From assembly GCA_018267385.1 (NCBI GenBank), contig JAFDYN010000007.1, positions 372,001-436,000 of the forward strand: a DNA stretch of 64,000 nucleotides, given 5' to 3'. Position 1 is the stretch's first letter; every line of letters starts with the position of its first letter. The notes below the pieces were generated by a model, which saw only the letters and a list, made by a program, of their open reading frames with translations, did no database searches and had not been told where the DNA came from. The stretch is from Bacteroidota bacterium. GTDB lineage: Bacteria; Bacteroidota; Bacteroidia; Chitinophagales; LD1. Below, in pieces: positions 16,992 to 26,484 of this stretch. The position numbers were made by a program, and so were the translations under genes.

Positions 16992-17891
16992 TTATACAAT
17001 GTTGGATTGATAGTCTGCCTCTTTTGTATGAACTTCTATGGTCGTGTGGCTGATATTATAATGATGTTGCAAATCGTTTTTTATAGCAGCCATATTAGCG
17101 CTTACCTCAGCAAGATTAGCTTCGGGTTTCATAATTATATGCGCACTTAATGCATTGATGCCTGAGGTGATCGTCCAGATATGTAAATCGTGTATTGCAA
17201 GTACTTCCGGATGTTCAAGTATAGACTTTTGAACTGCATCGAAATCCACATCCTTAGGTACTGCCTCTAAAAGGATATCGATAGACTCCTTAAGCAGGTG
17301 AAATGTTCTTGGCAAAATGAATAAGCCGATGAGGACGCTCATAATAGGGTCAATGTATAACCATCCAGTTGCAAAAATGATGACTCCTGCGATTATTACT
17401 GCTATCGAACTCAGCATATCGCTTAGAACTTCCATAAATGCACCTTTGATATTAATGCTCTCTTTGGAACCAGCATGCAAAAGTTTCATAGAAACCAGGT
17501 TTATCACAAGTCCTACTACAGCGACTATAATTACTGAAGCCCCTGCAACTTCCGGAGGGTTCTTAAATCGCTGCCATGCCTCGACTAAAATAAATACGGA
17601 GATTCCGAGCAATACCAGCGCATTGATCAGGGCTGAAAATATTTCAATCCGATAATATCCATACGTCTTTGTTGCATTGCGTGGCTTGCTCGCCATCCAG
17701 ATTGCAAAAAGTGCTAATGCCTGACCTCCAACATCTGTAAGCATATGTGCAGCATCAGAAAGTAATGCCAGACTATTTGACGCTAGTCCCGCAATGACCT
17801 CGACTACTAAAAAAAGTGCAGTAATAACGAACACAATTTTGAGCGCATTATTGTGTTTCCCTCCTGCTGATTGTGAATGTATAGCGGACAT
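16992..17891 (-). CDS. czcD: CDF (CzcD-type) divalent metal cation efflux protein
   Basis: 299 residues, six TM helices. TM2 carries SDAAHMLTD (His-x3-Asp) and TM5 MEVLSDMLSS (Glu-x3-Asp), the ligand pattern of CzcD-type zinc/cobalt/cadmium carriers. The C-terminal cytoplasmic domain has AIHDLHIWTI and HTTIEVH. It exchanges Zn2+/Co2+/Cd2+ for protons across the inner membrane. It is the last gene of the minus-strand metal efflux set. Confidence 0.88.
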   Translation of the reverse strand: MSAIHSQSAGGKHNNALKIVFVITALFLVVEVIAGLASNSLALLSDAAHMLTDVGGQALALFAIWMASKPRNATKTYGYYRIEIFSALINALVLLGISVFILVEAWQRFKNPPEVAGASVIIVAVVGLVINLVSMKLLHAGSKESINIKGAFMEVLSDMLSSIAVIIAGVIIFATGWLYIDPIMSVLIGLFILPRTFHLLKESIDILLEAVPKDVDFDAVQKSILEHPEVLAIHDLHIWTITSGINALSAHIIMKPEANLAEVSANMAAIKNDLQHHYNISHTTIEVHTKEADYQSNIV

Positions 17892-18012
17892 ACTTTATAT
17901 TTTCTTCATTAATAATTTAGAATATTTTTATCCCGCATTTAAAGCGATATAAATATTGCTTTAAATGCTTCAAGTATCTTACCATCATTTTACTGATGAT
18001 AAAACATTGGTC

Positions 18013-19998
18013 CTATTTTTTATAAGCCAGTAATCTCAATGCATTAAGTACAACAACTAAGGTTGACCCTTCATGCGCAATTACCGCAGGGCCTATGTGT
18101 GCGATTCCAAGTATGGTAAGCGGTATAAGTATCACCACCATACCAAGGCTGACTATGAGGTTTTGTTTTATTATTCCACTTGCCTTTTTACTTAACCCAA
18201 TAGCAAAGGGAAGGTTGCTTAGTTTATCTGCCATCAATGCGATATCAGCCGTTTCAAGAGCCACATCGCTTCCTGCGGCACCCATAGCGATACCAACAGT
18301 ACTTTTAGCCATAGCAGGGGCATCGTTCACGCCATCGCCAATCATGGCGACTTTTTTCTCGCTGCTAATCAGTTTCTCGATAGCATCTACCTTCTGCTCC
18401 GGCATCAGGTTTCCCATTGCATCTGTGATGCCAATTTCTTTTGCAATTGCTTCGGCAACTTTCTGATTATCTCCTGTGAGCATAATCATTTTGCTGATCC
18501 CTAACTTCTGAAGTTCTGTAAGAGTAGCTTTTGCTTCCTCTCGTGCAACATCCATAAGAGTAATAATGCCGACAATGGTCTTTTCCAGTTGGACTATCAT
18601 CGTAGTATTTCCCTTCGACTCATAGTCGGCAACCTGATTTTTGATGTCGTCAGGTAGTTGCCCTTCTTTTTCAGTAAAAAGTGCAGCATTGCCAATAAGT
18701 ATAGACTTATTATCATACTTAGCCTCCACACCCTTTCCTGTAAATGTTCGGAGATCTGAAGCAGGATTGACATCGTGTTGTAACTTTTCAATACCGCCCT
18801 TGACAATTGCGTCCGCAAGGGGATGGTCACTGAGTTTCTCTACGGCAACAATCATTTCCGTGAGTTTTTCTTCGGTCATTCCATTTAAGGGATACACCCC
18901 TGTGAGTTTTGGCTTTCCTTCAGTTAGGGTCCCTGTTTTGTCAAATGCGATTGCCTTTAGGGACCCTAATTCTTCCAGTGGTTTGCCTCCCTTAATTAGC
19001 ACACCACCTCTCGCCGCTCTTGCAACGCCGCTGAGTACAGCGCTTGGAGTAGAGATTGCCAGTGCGCAGGGGCTTGCCGCTACAAGTACTGCCATAGCCC
19101 GGTAGAAACTTGCTTTGAAGGGCTCGTCAATTACGAGAAATGCAAAAAGCAAGATCACAACGAGAATAAGAACAGCCGGAACGTAATATTTTTCTAACTT
19201 GTCAGTAAAGTTTTGAGTAGGCGATTTTTGAGTCTGCGTCTCATTGACAAGCTTCACTAATCGGGAAATAGTGGAATCAGCGGCAAGCTTAGTTACCCGA
19301 ATTTCAAGGGCCTCATTCCCGTTGATAGTTCCTGCAAAAACCCGATGCTTGCTATCAATTTTTCCCGCCGCCTCGATGTCAATTTCTATCTCATATGGGG
19401 CTTTGTCTACCGGAACACTTTCCCCGGTAATAGGAGCCTGATTAACGCTGCTATTACCCTTGATGACAATCCCGTCCGCTGATATTTTAGAGTTGGGCTT
19501 CACCACGATTACATCGTTTGTACTAAGCTCTGAAATATCTACTTCTTTCAATTGGGAACCATCTTTTCTCAAGGCTGTTTTAGGTGCAAGGCTTGCCAGT
19601 GCTTCAATGGATTTTTTAGCTTTGCTCATAGCATAATGCTCCAGGGAGTGGCCAAAGCTGAAAAGGAATAGCAATAGGGCACCCTCCGCCCAATTTCCGA
19701 GTGCCGCTGCTCCGATAGCAGCTACGAGCATTAGAAAGTCGATTTCAAACCTGCCCTTTGCTATCGATTCGACTGCTTCTTTTGTAGTAAAAAAGCCACC
19801 CAGAAAATAAGCGCAGCAGTATATAGCAATGGTAACGTATGACGGTAACCCCCCAACTTTCGACAAGCCAAATCCTAGTCCTGTGAATATTCCGCATGAA
19901 ACCGCAAATATCAGTTCTACTCTGTCGCTAAACAATCCTGTATGGTGATGTTCGTGATGCAAATCTTTGTTCTCTTGATCCTTTATATTCTTTCTCAT
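18013..19998 (-). CDS. P1B-4-type metal ATPase (Co2+/Zn2+/Fe2+ export)
   Basis: 661 residues. N-terminus lacks an HMA domain but has a His cluster (HHEHHHTG, residues 14-21). Key motifs: PITGES (189-194), SPC in VAASPCALAIST (309-311), phosphorylation D353 in DKTGTLTEG, GDGVNDAPAMA, and HEGSTLVVVLN in the last TM helix. SPC plus HEG(G/S)T is the signature of the P1B-4 subgroup, while Zn/Cd/Pb pumps have CPC. It therefore probably exports Co2+ or Fe2+ as well as Zn2+. It follows the adaptor gene by 26 bases. Confidence 0.88.
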   Translation of the reverse strand: MRKNIKDQENKDLHHEHHHTGLFSDRVELIFAVSCGIFTGLGFGLSKVGGLPSYVTIAIYCCAYFLGGFFTTKEAVESIAKGRFEIDFLMLVAAIGAAALGNWAEGALLLFLFSFGHSLEHYAMSKAKKSIEALASLAPKTALRKDGSQLKEVDISELSTNDVIVVKPNSKISADGIVIKGNSSVNQAPITGESVPVDKAPYEIEIDIEAAGKIDSKHRVFAGTINGNEALEIRVTKLAADSTISRLVKLVNETQTQKSPTQNFTDKLEKYYVPAVLILVVILLFAFLVIDEPFKASFYRAMAVLVAASPCALAISTPSAVLSGVARAARGGVLIKGGKPLEELGSLKAIAFDKTGTLTEGKPKLTGVYPLNGMTEEKLTEMIVAVEKLSDHPLADAIVKGGIEKLQHDVNPASDLRTFTGKGVEAKYDNKSILIGNAALFTEKEGQLPDDIKNQVADYESKGNTTMIVQLEKTIVGIITLMDVAREEAKATLTELQKLGISKMIMLTGDNQKVAEAIAKEIGITDAMGNLMPEQKVDAIEKLISSEKKVAMIGDGVNDAPAMAKSTVGIAMGAAGSDVALETADIALMADKLSNLPFAIGLSKKASGIIKQNLIVSLGMVVILIPLTILGIAHIGPAVIAHEGSTLVVVLNALRLLAYKK

Positions 19999-20024
19999 TA
20001 TTAATATTTTTTTGTTGTTTAATT

Positions 20025-21179
20025 TTAGTCGTCCTCTCCTGAATCTTTAGTTAATTCACTTAATAAGTTATATGCTCCTTTTACTACCACCTTTTGGTTT
20101 ACAGATATTTCTTCGAATGGAAATATCTCAGTAAATCCCAAATCTGTTGCTCCAAGCCGCACACGTATTCGCTTGTATTGATTGCTGTTCACCTCCACAA
20201 ACACATAATGTTCGTTGCCATTACTCACAATGGCGGACTCAGGAATAGACTGGCTGCTGCTATCATTGACCGATATTCTTGCTTCAATGAACATACCGGG
20301 TAAGAGTGTCTCATTCACATCCAGGATCTTGGCATGAGCAATAACAGCCTGCTGTCCTTGCTCGAATGCTTTGTTTATACTGAAAATGGTCGCTGAATGG
20401 ACGTGATCAGAATGATTCGCATCCGTGAATGATATTTTTTGTCCTTCGTGTATCTTGGAAATGTCCCTCTCGAAAATGGTAAGGTCAATGTGTAGGTAGC
20501 GATTATCGATAATGTCAAATAGCTGCTTGTTTGGTTCGGCAAAACTTCCAATATTGATGCTGATGTTATGAATGTTGCCTGCAATGGGAGCGGTCACTGC
20601 AAAGGTGTTGGAAATACTCTCCGCTGTCAGTTTCTCTGCGTTCACATTATAGAGCGTGAGCTTTTGTCGAAGAGCGTTGTAATTTGTGACTTCGGAATTG
20701 TAGTCTGCTTCTGCCTTTTGAAATATCTTTACGGCATTGATATTTTCTTTCTGTAACTCCTTTTGACGATCGTATTCCGAGCGCAGGTAACTAAGTTGGG
20801 AACGGCTATGGAGGTAATCCTGCTGTAGCTGAATAAACTCAGTGTTTTGAATTGTTGCAAGAACTTGGCCCTGTGCCACGAATGCACCTTCTGTGACCAA
20901 TATAGATTTAACTATGCCTCCTATTGAAAGACTCACACTTGCCTGATTTTGGGGTGGCAGCATGAGCTTGCCATTCGCTTTAAGGGTCGTCTTAAGATTG
21001 CGGTTTTGTAACTCCCCGACTTCAAGACCAATTGCCTTTTTCTGTGCTTCTGAAAGGGAGATCGTACTGTGTACTTTAGATTCTGCTTGTTTAGCTTCTT
21101 GAGGTATTTTCTTGTTCCCGCAGGATGCTATGGTAATCGCAATTACTGCAAGAAGAAAAACTTTTATATTCTGTATCAT
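20025..21179 (-). CDS. czcB: RND efflux periplasmic adaptor (CzcB-like), lipoprotein
   Basis: 384 residues from ATG 21179, chosen because the lipoprotein signal (KVFLLAVIAITIASCG, lipobox Cys) begins there; the frame is open to 21236 but that would overlap czcA. Membrane-fusion fold: barrel-sandwich halves (VSLSIGGIVKSILVTEGAFV and VTAPIAGNIHNISINIGSFA), an alpha hairpin (about 125-195) and a beta-barrel domain. It links the inner-membrane pump to the outer-membrane channel. It lies 25 bases after the CzcA-CzcC fusion gene. Confidence 0.88.
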   Translation of the reverse strand: MIQNIKVFLLAVIAITIASCGNKKIPQEAKQAESKVHSTISLSEAQKKAIGLEVGELQNRNLKTTLKANGKLMLPPQNQASVSLSIGGIVKSILVTEGAFVAQGQVLATIQNTEFIQLQQDYLHSRSQLSYLRSEYDRQKELQKENINAVKIFQKAEADYNSEVTNYNALRQKLTLYNVNAEKLTAESISNTFAVTAPIAGNIHNISINIGSFAEPNKQLFDIIDNRYLHIDLTIFERDISKIHEGQKISFTDANHSDHVHSATIFSINKAFEQGQQAVIAHAKILDVNETLLPGMFIEARISVNDSSSQSIPESAIVSNGNEHYVFVEVNSNQYKRIRVRLGATDLGFTEIFPFEEISVNQKVVVKGAYNLLSELTKDSGEDD

Positions 21180-21204
21180 TATTCTGTTTTTAAATATTTC
21201 GCAA

Positions 21205-24200
21205 TTATTTATTTGTGAGAAGTTGTATTGTGACAACCGATTGATTAAGCCTTTCTATGCTCTCCAGGTAATTGAGTCGTATAGATGTAGCAGTCTGCAA
21301 TGCCTGTACATACTCAACATATCCAATATCTCCCTGTTTAAAACTTTTACCGGCGGCATCTATGATAGCCACTGAATTGGGAATTGCTGATTTGTTGAAG
21401 TATTCATATTGCGCCAAGTTCTGAGAATAGTCGGCGAAGGCATTTTGTACTTGTACAAGCATTGATCGTTTCTGTTGATCTGCCTCAACCTGCAAAGATT
21501 GTCGCTTAAGGTCAAGCGATTTAACTCTCTCTGCATTACTAAGGAATGTGAGAGGTACGCCGATTCCAACGTTAAATCCCATAAAGCGTTTGCCCGCATT
21601 GTAGAAAACATCAGAACCGTTCACGTTCTGTGTGCCTATGATGGTTTGATTAAGATATCCGAGGCGAAAATCCGGTAACGCCTGGGATACTTCAAGGCGC
21701 TTATTATTATCAGCAATTACAGCTTGCTGATAGTAATATTTAATCAATGGATTATTTGAGAGCGTTGATGTGTCTAATATAGTTGCAAGCGATAGTGGTG
21801 AGGATTGGCTATCTATCAATATGAAATCTTCCTGAAGGGAAACTATTGCCTTTAGAGAAAGATAGGTTGTCTTTAGTTCCGTTTCATTCTGTTTTAACAT
21901 CAGATTGATTTCGCCGCGTTTCGCTTCCGCAGTCGTTTTTTCCAAAAGGTTTGTTTCTCCGGAAGAATATCGTTTGGATGCGGCTTTTACGAAACTATTG
22001 TATAGGCTATCAAGATTCTTCAATTCATCCTGTGATTGCTGTAGATGCAGTATTCGATAAGAGTACATACGTACCTGTGCCACTACTTCGTTGGTAGTTG
22101 TTTGCTGTAAAAGTTCAGCGCTTTTGAGTGAGGCATTATAGACCCCCTTTTGCGCCCCGAAATAAGTAGGGAATGGAATTGCCTGTTGTACAGTAAAACC
22201 ATTATCGAGTTGTATGCTGTTGTATTGGCCATACTGGAACCCTATCTCTGTCTTAGGCAGTTCAAAGAAAGATTTTTGGAGGTGCCGGGACGATAGCACA
22301 TTTAATTGTTGAGATTTTATCTGTAAGCTATTTGTAGTTGCAAGAGTAATAGCCTCAGATATTGTAATTCGTTTAGGAGTTTGCGCCTGGGAATATGCGG
22401 AAGACAACATAAGGGTAAGTACCATACCACTTACAACTACTGATTTGAGATTACTTCCCTTATTTCTATTTCCGGTAAATAAGGAATAGAGCACCGGTAG
22501 AACGATCAATGTCAAAAGCGTTGATGAAATCAATCCTCCGATCACAACGGTGGCTAATGGCTTTTGTACCTCACTACCTGCAGAAGTACTGACTGCCATA
22601 GGTAAGAAGCCAAGTGAAGCAACCGCTGCTGTAGCAAGAACAGGGCGCAAACGCGTTGCTGTACCTTTTAAAACCCTTTCGGTTACATCTGTTACACCTT
22701 CTTGTTCTAACCGGTTAAAGTAGGCGATCAGGACTATGCCATTGAGCACTGCTACACCGAATAAGGCAATGAAGCCAATACCGGCACTTATGCTGAAAGT
22801 CATTCCACGCACCCACAGAGCCGCCACGCCGCCTATTGTTGCAAGTGGGATCGCAGAATATACGATCAGGCTCTCCTTTATGCTTCTGAAACTGAAAAAT
22901 AGCAGTAGAAAAATCAAGAATAGGGCAATGGGAACTGCCACGCTTAACCTTCCTTTAGCTTCCTGTAGATTCTGAAATGATCCTCCATAAGTAACATAAT
23001 AACCAGAAGGTAACTTCAGGCCTGCATCCAATTTCTGTTGTACTTCCTTAACGATACTTTCTATGTCACGGCCTTTGGCATTCGCCTGTATTACTATTCT
23101 TCTCGCTGCACCTTCCCGGCTAATTTGTGATGGAGCTGATTGAAAGCTTACTTCAGCTATCTGGGAAATAGGTATCTGAGTACCATTAGGAAGCGGAACA
23201 AAAATGTTTTTAACCTTATCTTCATCCGCATCACGGTAATTTGCCAATCGTACGCGCAAATCAAACTTCTTTTCTCCTTCATATACAGATCCCGCTTTGC
23301 CACCTGCCAGGGCAGTATTGAGAATAGTATTGCAGTCCTCAATGCTCAATCCGTATTGAGCGATCCTATCGCGGTTGTACTTGACTACAAGTTGTGGCAT
23401 ACCGACGACCTGTTCTACTTTCACATCGGCAACACCTGGAACTTTGGAGATAATACGTGATACATCATTTGCCTTTTCATAAAGCATATCCAGATCTTCT
23501 CCGAATATCTTTATGGCAAGGTCCCCACGCACTCCCGCGATCATTTCGTTTACACGCATTTGAATCGGTTGTTCAAAGATGAGATTCTTCCCAGGTATCA
23601 CTGCAAGGACCTGATTCATCCGTTCAGCTAAATCTTCCTTATTCTTGGCAGATACCCACTTGCTCCGGTCCTTTTCCAATATGATATTTATGTCACAGTT
23701 ATGGATGGGCATCGGGTCTGTTGGCACTTCGCTCGTCCCGATCTTCGCAACCACTTGTTTAACCTCTGGAAAACTATCGATGAGTATTTTTTCGAGAGCA
23801 TTAGAGGTTGTGATCATTTCAGGAAGATTGGTACCCTGACGCATGCTGAAATTTACCTGATAGTCACCCTCATCCATTTCAGGGAGAAATTCGCCGCCAA
23901 GTGAGTTGAAGAGGAAAATTGCTCCGATGAAAAGCATCACTGAAATGGTAACTACGATCAGTCGATGCTTCAAAATTCTTTCAAGCATCAAAGTATAATG
24001 CCTTTGCACCAAACGAATAAATCTATCGCTAAAGCTTTCTTTAACTTCGGTCCTCTTAGAAAGGAAGATGCTACTCATCAAGGGAACATAGGTAAGCGAA
24101 AGCAATAGCGCACCGATGATGGCAAAAGATACTGTTTGTGCCATCGGTTTAAACATCTTTCCTTCGATACCTACCAAAGCAAAAATTGGCACATACACAA

Positions 24201-25569
24201 TAAGGATGATGATCTGCCCGAAGACAGCACTGCTCATGATCTTGCCGGAAGACACTATGACCTCATTGTCCATTTCTTCCTGAGATAATTTATAGTTACC
24301 ATGCTTCTCGGAGAGTATATGAAGCATGCTTTCTACTATAATAACTGCGCCGTCAACGATTAGTCCAAAGTCAAGTGCCCCCATACTCATGAGGTTTGCG
24401 GTCACGCCGAAGATGTTCATCATTATGATCGCAAAAAGCATGGCCAACGGAATGACGGAGGCAACAATCAGTCCCGCCCGAAAATTCCCAAGGAAGAGCA
24501 CAAGAACAAATATGACTATCAGTGCCCCTTCTATAAGATTGCGGGAAACAGTTTTAATTGTTCGCCCAATCAGTTCGCTACGGTCGAGAAACGGTTCTAT
24601 GACAACATCTTCAGGCAGGTTTTTTCTTATCTCCTCCATACGGGCTTTTACCGACTTGATAACTTCTACTGAATTTTCTCCTTTCAGCATTAGTACCACC
24701 GCACCGACTGTTTCACCTTCTCCATTTCTTGTCATTGCTCCAAAGCGTGGTGCATACCCTAACTGCACTGCTGCAATATCCCTGACTTTAACCGGCATGC
24801 CATCGACATTTTTGACGACAACGTTTTCTATATCCTTGGTGTCACCAATCAACCCTTCTCCGCGTATGAAATAAATATTAGATCCCTTCTCAATATAACT
24901 ACCGCCTGTATTGCCATTATTTTTAGATAATGCGTCGAATACGTCTATAAGGGTAATGTGCATCGAGACTAGCTTTTCGGGAGCCACAGCTACCTCATAC
25001 TGCTTGAGATAGCCTCCCATAGTAGAAACATCAACGACTCCAGGTACACCAAGAAGTTGTCTACGTATTATCCAGTCCTGGATAGTGCGCAAATCCATAG
25101 GCGAGAATTTGCCTTCATAGCCTTTCCTGGGGTGAAGCGTATATTGATAAATTTCTCCTAACCCTGTTGTGGGTGGTACGATCTCTGGCGAACCGAATTG
25201 CTTAGGCAAATCTTCTTCAGCCATTTTTAGTCGTTCAGAAATTTGCTGCCGAGCAATATGAATGGGAACGTGGTCCTTGAATACTACTGTGACAGATGAC
25301 AACCCGCTCCGGGAGATGGAGCGAATTTCCTGTACTTCAGGAATTGATTTCATCTGAGTTTCGATAGGTATTGTTATAAATTTTTCAACTTCCTGCGTCG
25401 CTAAGGTTGGGCAGGAAGTTATCACCAGTACCTGATTATTTGTAACGTCAGGTAAGGCATCTACTGAGAGACGGGTGATATAGAATATCCCGACCCCTAT
25501 AAATAGCAGCGTGAATATGCCCGTAATAAGTTTATTACGCACTGCTGCCTGAATGATCGTATTTATCAT
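21205..25569 (-). CDS. czcA: CzcA-type RND metal pump fused to a CzcC/TolC-like outer-membrane factor
   Basis: 1454 residues. Residues 1 to about 1035 are a complete heavy-metal RND pump; TM4 has DFGLIVDGAVIIVE (400-413), the pattern of divalent-cation pumps (Zn/Co/Cd/Ni), while Cu/Ag pumps differ here. From about 1040 a hydrophobic stretch like a signal peptide (VVVSGMVLTLMLSSAYSQAQ) leads into a TolC-family domain (ITISEAITLATTNSLQIKSQQ, long alpha hairpins). Fusions of this kind are known in Bacteroidota. The internal signal suggests cleavage to release the outer-membrane part. First gene of czcA-czcB-P1B4-czcD. Confidence 0.9.
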   Translation of the reverse strand: MINTIIQAAVRNKLITGIFTLLFIGVGIFYITRLSVDALPDVTNNQVLVITSCPTLATQEVEKFITIPIETQMKSIPEVQEIRSISRSGLSSVTVVFKDHVPIHIARQQISERLKMAEEDLPKQFGSPEIVPPTTGLGEIYQYTLHPRKGYEGKFSPMDLRTIQDWIIRRQLLGVPGVVDVSTMGGYLKQYEVAVAPEKLVSMHITLIDVFDALSKNNGNTGGSYIEKGSNIYFIRGEGLIGDTKDIENVVVKNVDGMPVKVRDIAAVQLGYAPRFGAMTRNGEGETVGAVVLMLKGENSVEVIKSVKARMEEIRKNLPEDVVIEPFLDRSELIGRTIKTVSRNLIEGALIVIFVLVLFLGNFRAGLIVASVIPLAMLFAIIMMNIFGVTANLMSMGALDFGLIVDGAVIIVESMLHILSEKHGNYKLSQEEMDNEVIVSSGKIMSSAVFGQIIILIVYVPIFALVGIEGKMFKPMAQTVSFAIIGALLLSLTYVPLMSSIFLSKRTEVKESFSDRFIRLVQRHYTLMLERILKHRLIVVTISVMLFIGAIFLFNSLGGEFLPEMDEGDYQVNFSMRQGTNLPEMITTSNALEKILIDSFPEVKQVVAKIGTSEVPTDPMPIHNCDINIILEKDRSKWVSAKNKEDLAERMNQVLAVIPGKNLIFEQPIQMRVNEMIAGVRGDLAIKIFGEDLDMLYEKANDVSRIISKVPGVADVKVEQVVGMPQLVVKYNRDRIAQYGLSIEDCNTILNTALAGGKAGSVYEGEKKFDLRVRLANYRDADEDKVKNIFVPLPNGTQIPISQIAEVSFQSAPSQISREGAARRIVIQANAKGRDIESIVKEVQQKLDAGLKLPSGYYVTYGGSFQNLQEAKGRLSVAVPIALFLIFLLLFFSFRSIKESLIVYSAIPLATIGGVAALWVRGMTFSISAGIGFIALFGVAVLNGIVLIAYFNRLEQEGVTDVTERVLKGTATRLRPVLATAAVASLGFLPMAVSTSAGSEVQKPLATVVIGGLISSTLLTLIVLPVLYSLFTGNRNKGSNLKSVVVSGMVLTLMLSSAYSQAQTPKRITISEAITLATTNSLQIKSQQLNVLSSRHLQKSFFELPKTEIGFQYGQYNSIQLDNGFTVQQAIPFPTYFGAQKGVYNASLKSAELLQQTTTNEVVAQVRMYSYRILHLQQSQDELKNLDSLYNSFVKAASKRYSSGETNLLEKTTAEAKRGEINLMLKQNETELKTTYLSLKAIVSLQEDFILIDSQSSPLSLATILDTSTLSNNPLIKYYYQQAVIADNNKRLEVSQALPDFRLGYLNQTIIGTQNVNGSDVFYNAGKRFMGFNVGIGVPLTFLSNAERVKSLDLKRQSLQVEADQQKRSMLVQVQNAFADYSQNLAQYEYFNKSAIPNSVAIIDAAGKSFKQGDIGYVEYVQALQTATSIRLNYLESIERLNQSVVTIQLLTNK

Positions 25570-25663
25570 CTTTATGGATTAATGCAATTACAAATGCCAC
25601 TAGTCTATGCAGGCGCATAGAAATGGAATCAAGGCCTCCAAGAGAGGCGAACAAAAAAATGCA

Positions 25664-25987
25664 TTAACCAAGCTTAGGCGGCTGCCAGATGCTAAAGAAT
25701 GTTTCTGATATGAATGGGGATGTATATGGCAAGAATTCCTTTACTACGGGAATTTCGATGGAAGGAACTATGCAGGATGGGTATTCAACGCTACAGATCT
25801 GGCCGCAGCATGAGCAAACGCAGAAAGGAGGACAATGCTCCTTGTCTTGATCATGTGAAGAATGTTTAGTTTCAGATGTGGTCGATGTTATTTTCTCTGA
25901 TATACATTGACAATCGCTTTTATCCGCACATGGCATGCACGAAAGCAAAAGAATATAGAATGAAAAAATAATCGAAATAATTTTCAC
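25664..25987 (-). CDS. DUF6660-like Cys-rich small exported protein
   Basis: 107 residues. Signal sequence (IISIIFSFYILLLSCMPCA), then many cysteines (CQC, CPPFCVCSCCGQIC) and a C-terminal hydrophobic stretch. The order and the ending IWQPPKLG resemble DUF6660 proteins found before CzcA-type genes in Bacteroidota. Probably binds metal in the periplasm. It lies 94 bases upstream of the czcA fusion on the same strand. Confidence 0.7.
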   Translation of the reverse strand: MKIISIIFSFYILLLSCMPCADKSDCQCISEKITSTTSETKHSSHDQDKEHCPPFCVCSCCGQICSVEYPSCIVPSIEIPVVKEFLPYTSPFISETFFSIWQPPKLG

Positions 25988-26031
25988 GAATACAAAAGTA
26001 ACAAATAATGATTACAGACAGATATAAATAC

Positions 26032-26078
26032 AAAATGGCCGCCCCTTTCGGAAACGACCACTTTGAACCTATGAAAAC
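26032..26078. repeat. 47-bp direct repeat, copy 1
   Basis: Begins AAAATGGCCGCCCC and ends CCTATGAAAAC; includes TTTCGGAAA, a small hairpin. It matches 26272-26319 except for one missing T. The gap 25988-26484 holds these two copies and no gene I can support. On the minus strand the unit reads AAGTGGTCGTTTCCGAAAGG, which resembles the inner terminal repeats of IS21-family ends (inference). Confidence 0.75.
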
Positions 26079-26271
26079 GTGATGTAAATATAATGGATTT
26101 TTCTCAGCCCAATATTTGTATACACAAACATTGCTATACTTTAATGAATTTTGTGACAAGTGACCATGATGTATTGGTTTGATGGATCCAATCCCGGTAT
26201 TCTAGAAACTTAATACGCATAATCGTATCGTGGTATAGTTTCAACCTCAATTTTAAACTCCCTTTGAAACA

Positions 26272-26319
26272 AAAATGGCCGCCCCTTTCGGAAACGACCA
26301 CTTTTGAACCTATGAAAAC
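26272..26319. repeat. 48-bp direct repeat, copy 2
   Basis: Same unit as 26032-26078, 240 bases away, in the same orientation, with one extra T in the CTTTTGAACC part. The 190 bases between the copies contain no recognisable gene. Confidence 0.75.
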
Positions 26320-26484
26320 TTTATTGTCAATTAATTTGCTCGTCACAAACTAAGCGATATCGAAATTAGTAATTCCCAGTAACATTTATGAAGTCGTAAT
26401 GCAAAAAGTTATTTTTGGTTTCTCTGATGAATATCGGGAAATCATAGCGCAAAGTTATTGCCCCGTGTCACTTGGATATCTTAG

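Noticed and set aside
18013..19998. Call as a Zn/Cd/Pb CadA-type ATPase
   Set aside because: The membrane motif is SPC, with HEGST in the last helix, which is P1B-4; CadA-type pumps have CPC.
24326..24874. 182-codon plus frame inside the czcA fusion gene
   Set aside because: Antisense of a conserved RND pump; Ser/Thr/Ile-rich, no family pattern.
26450..26457. Minus-strand TAACTTTG box downstream of the T9SS gene
   Set aside because: Matches the -7 consensus but has no -33 partner and the next minus gene is about 460 bases away; not enough to call a promoter.
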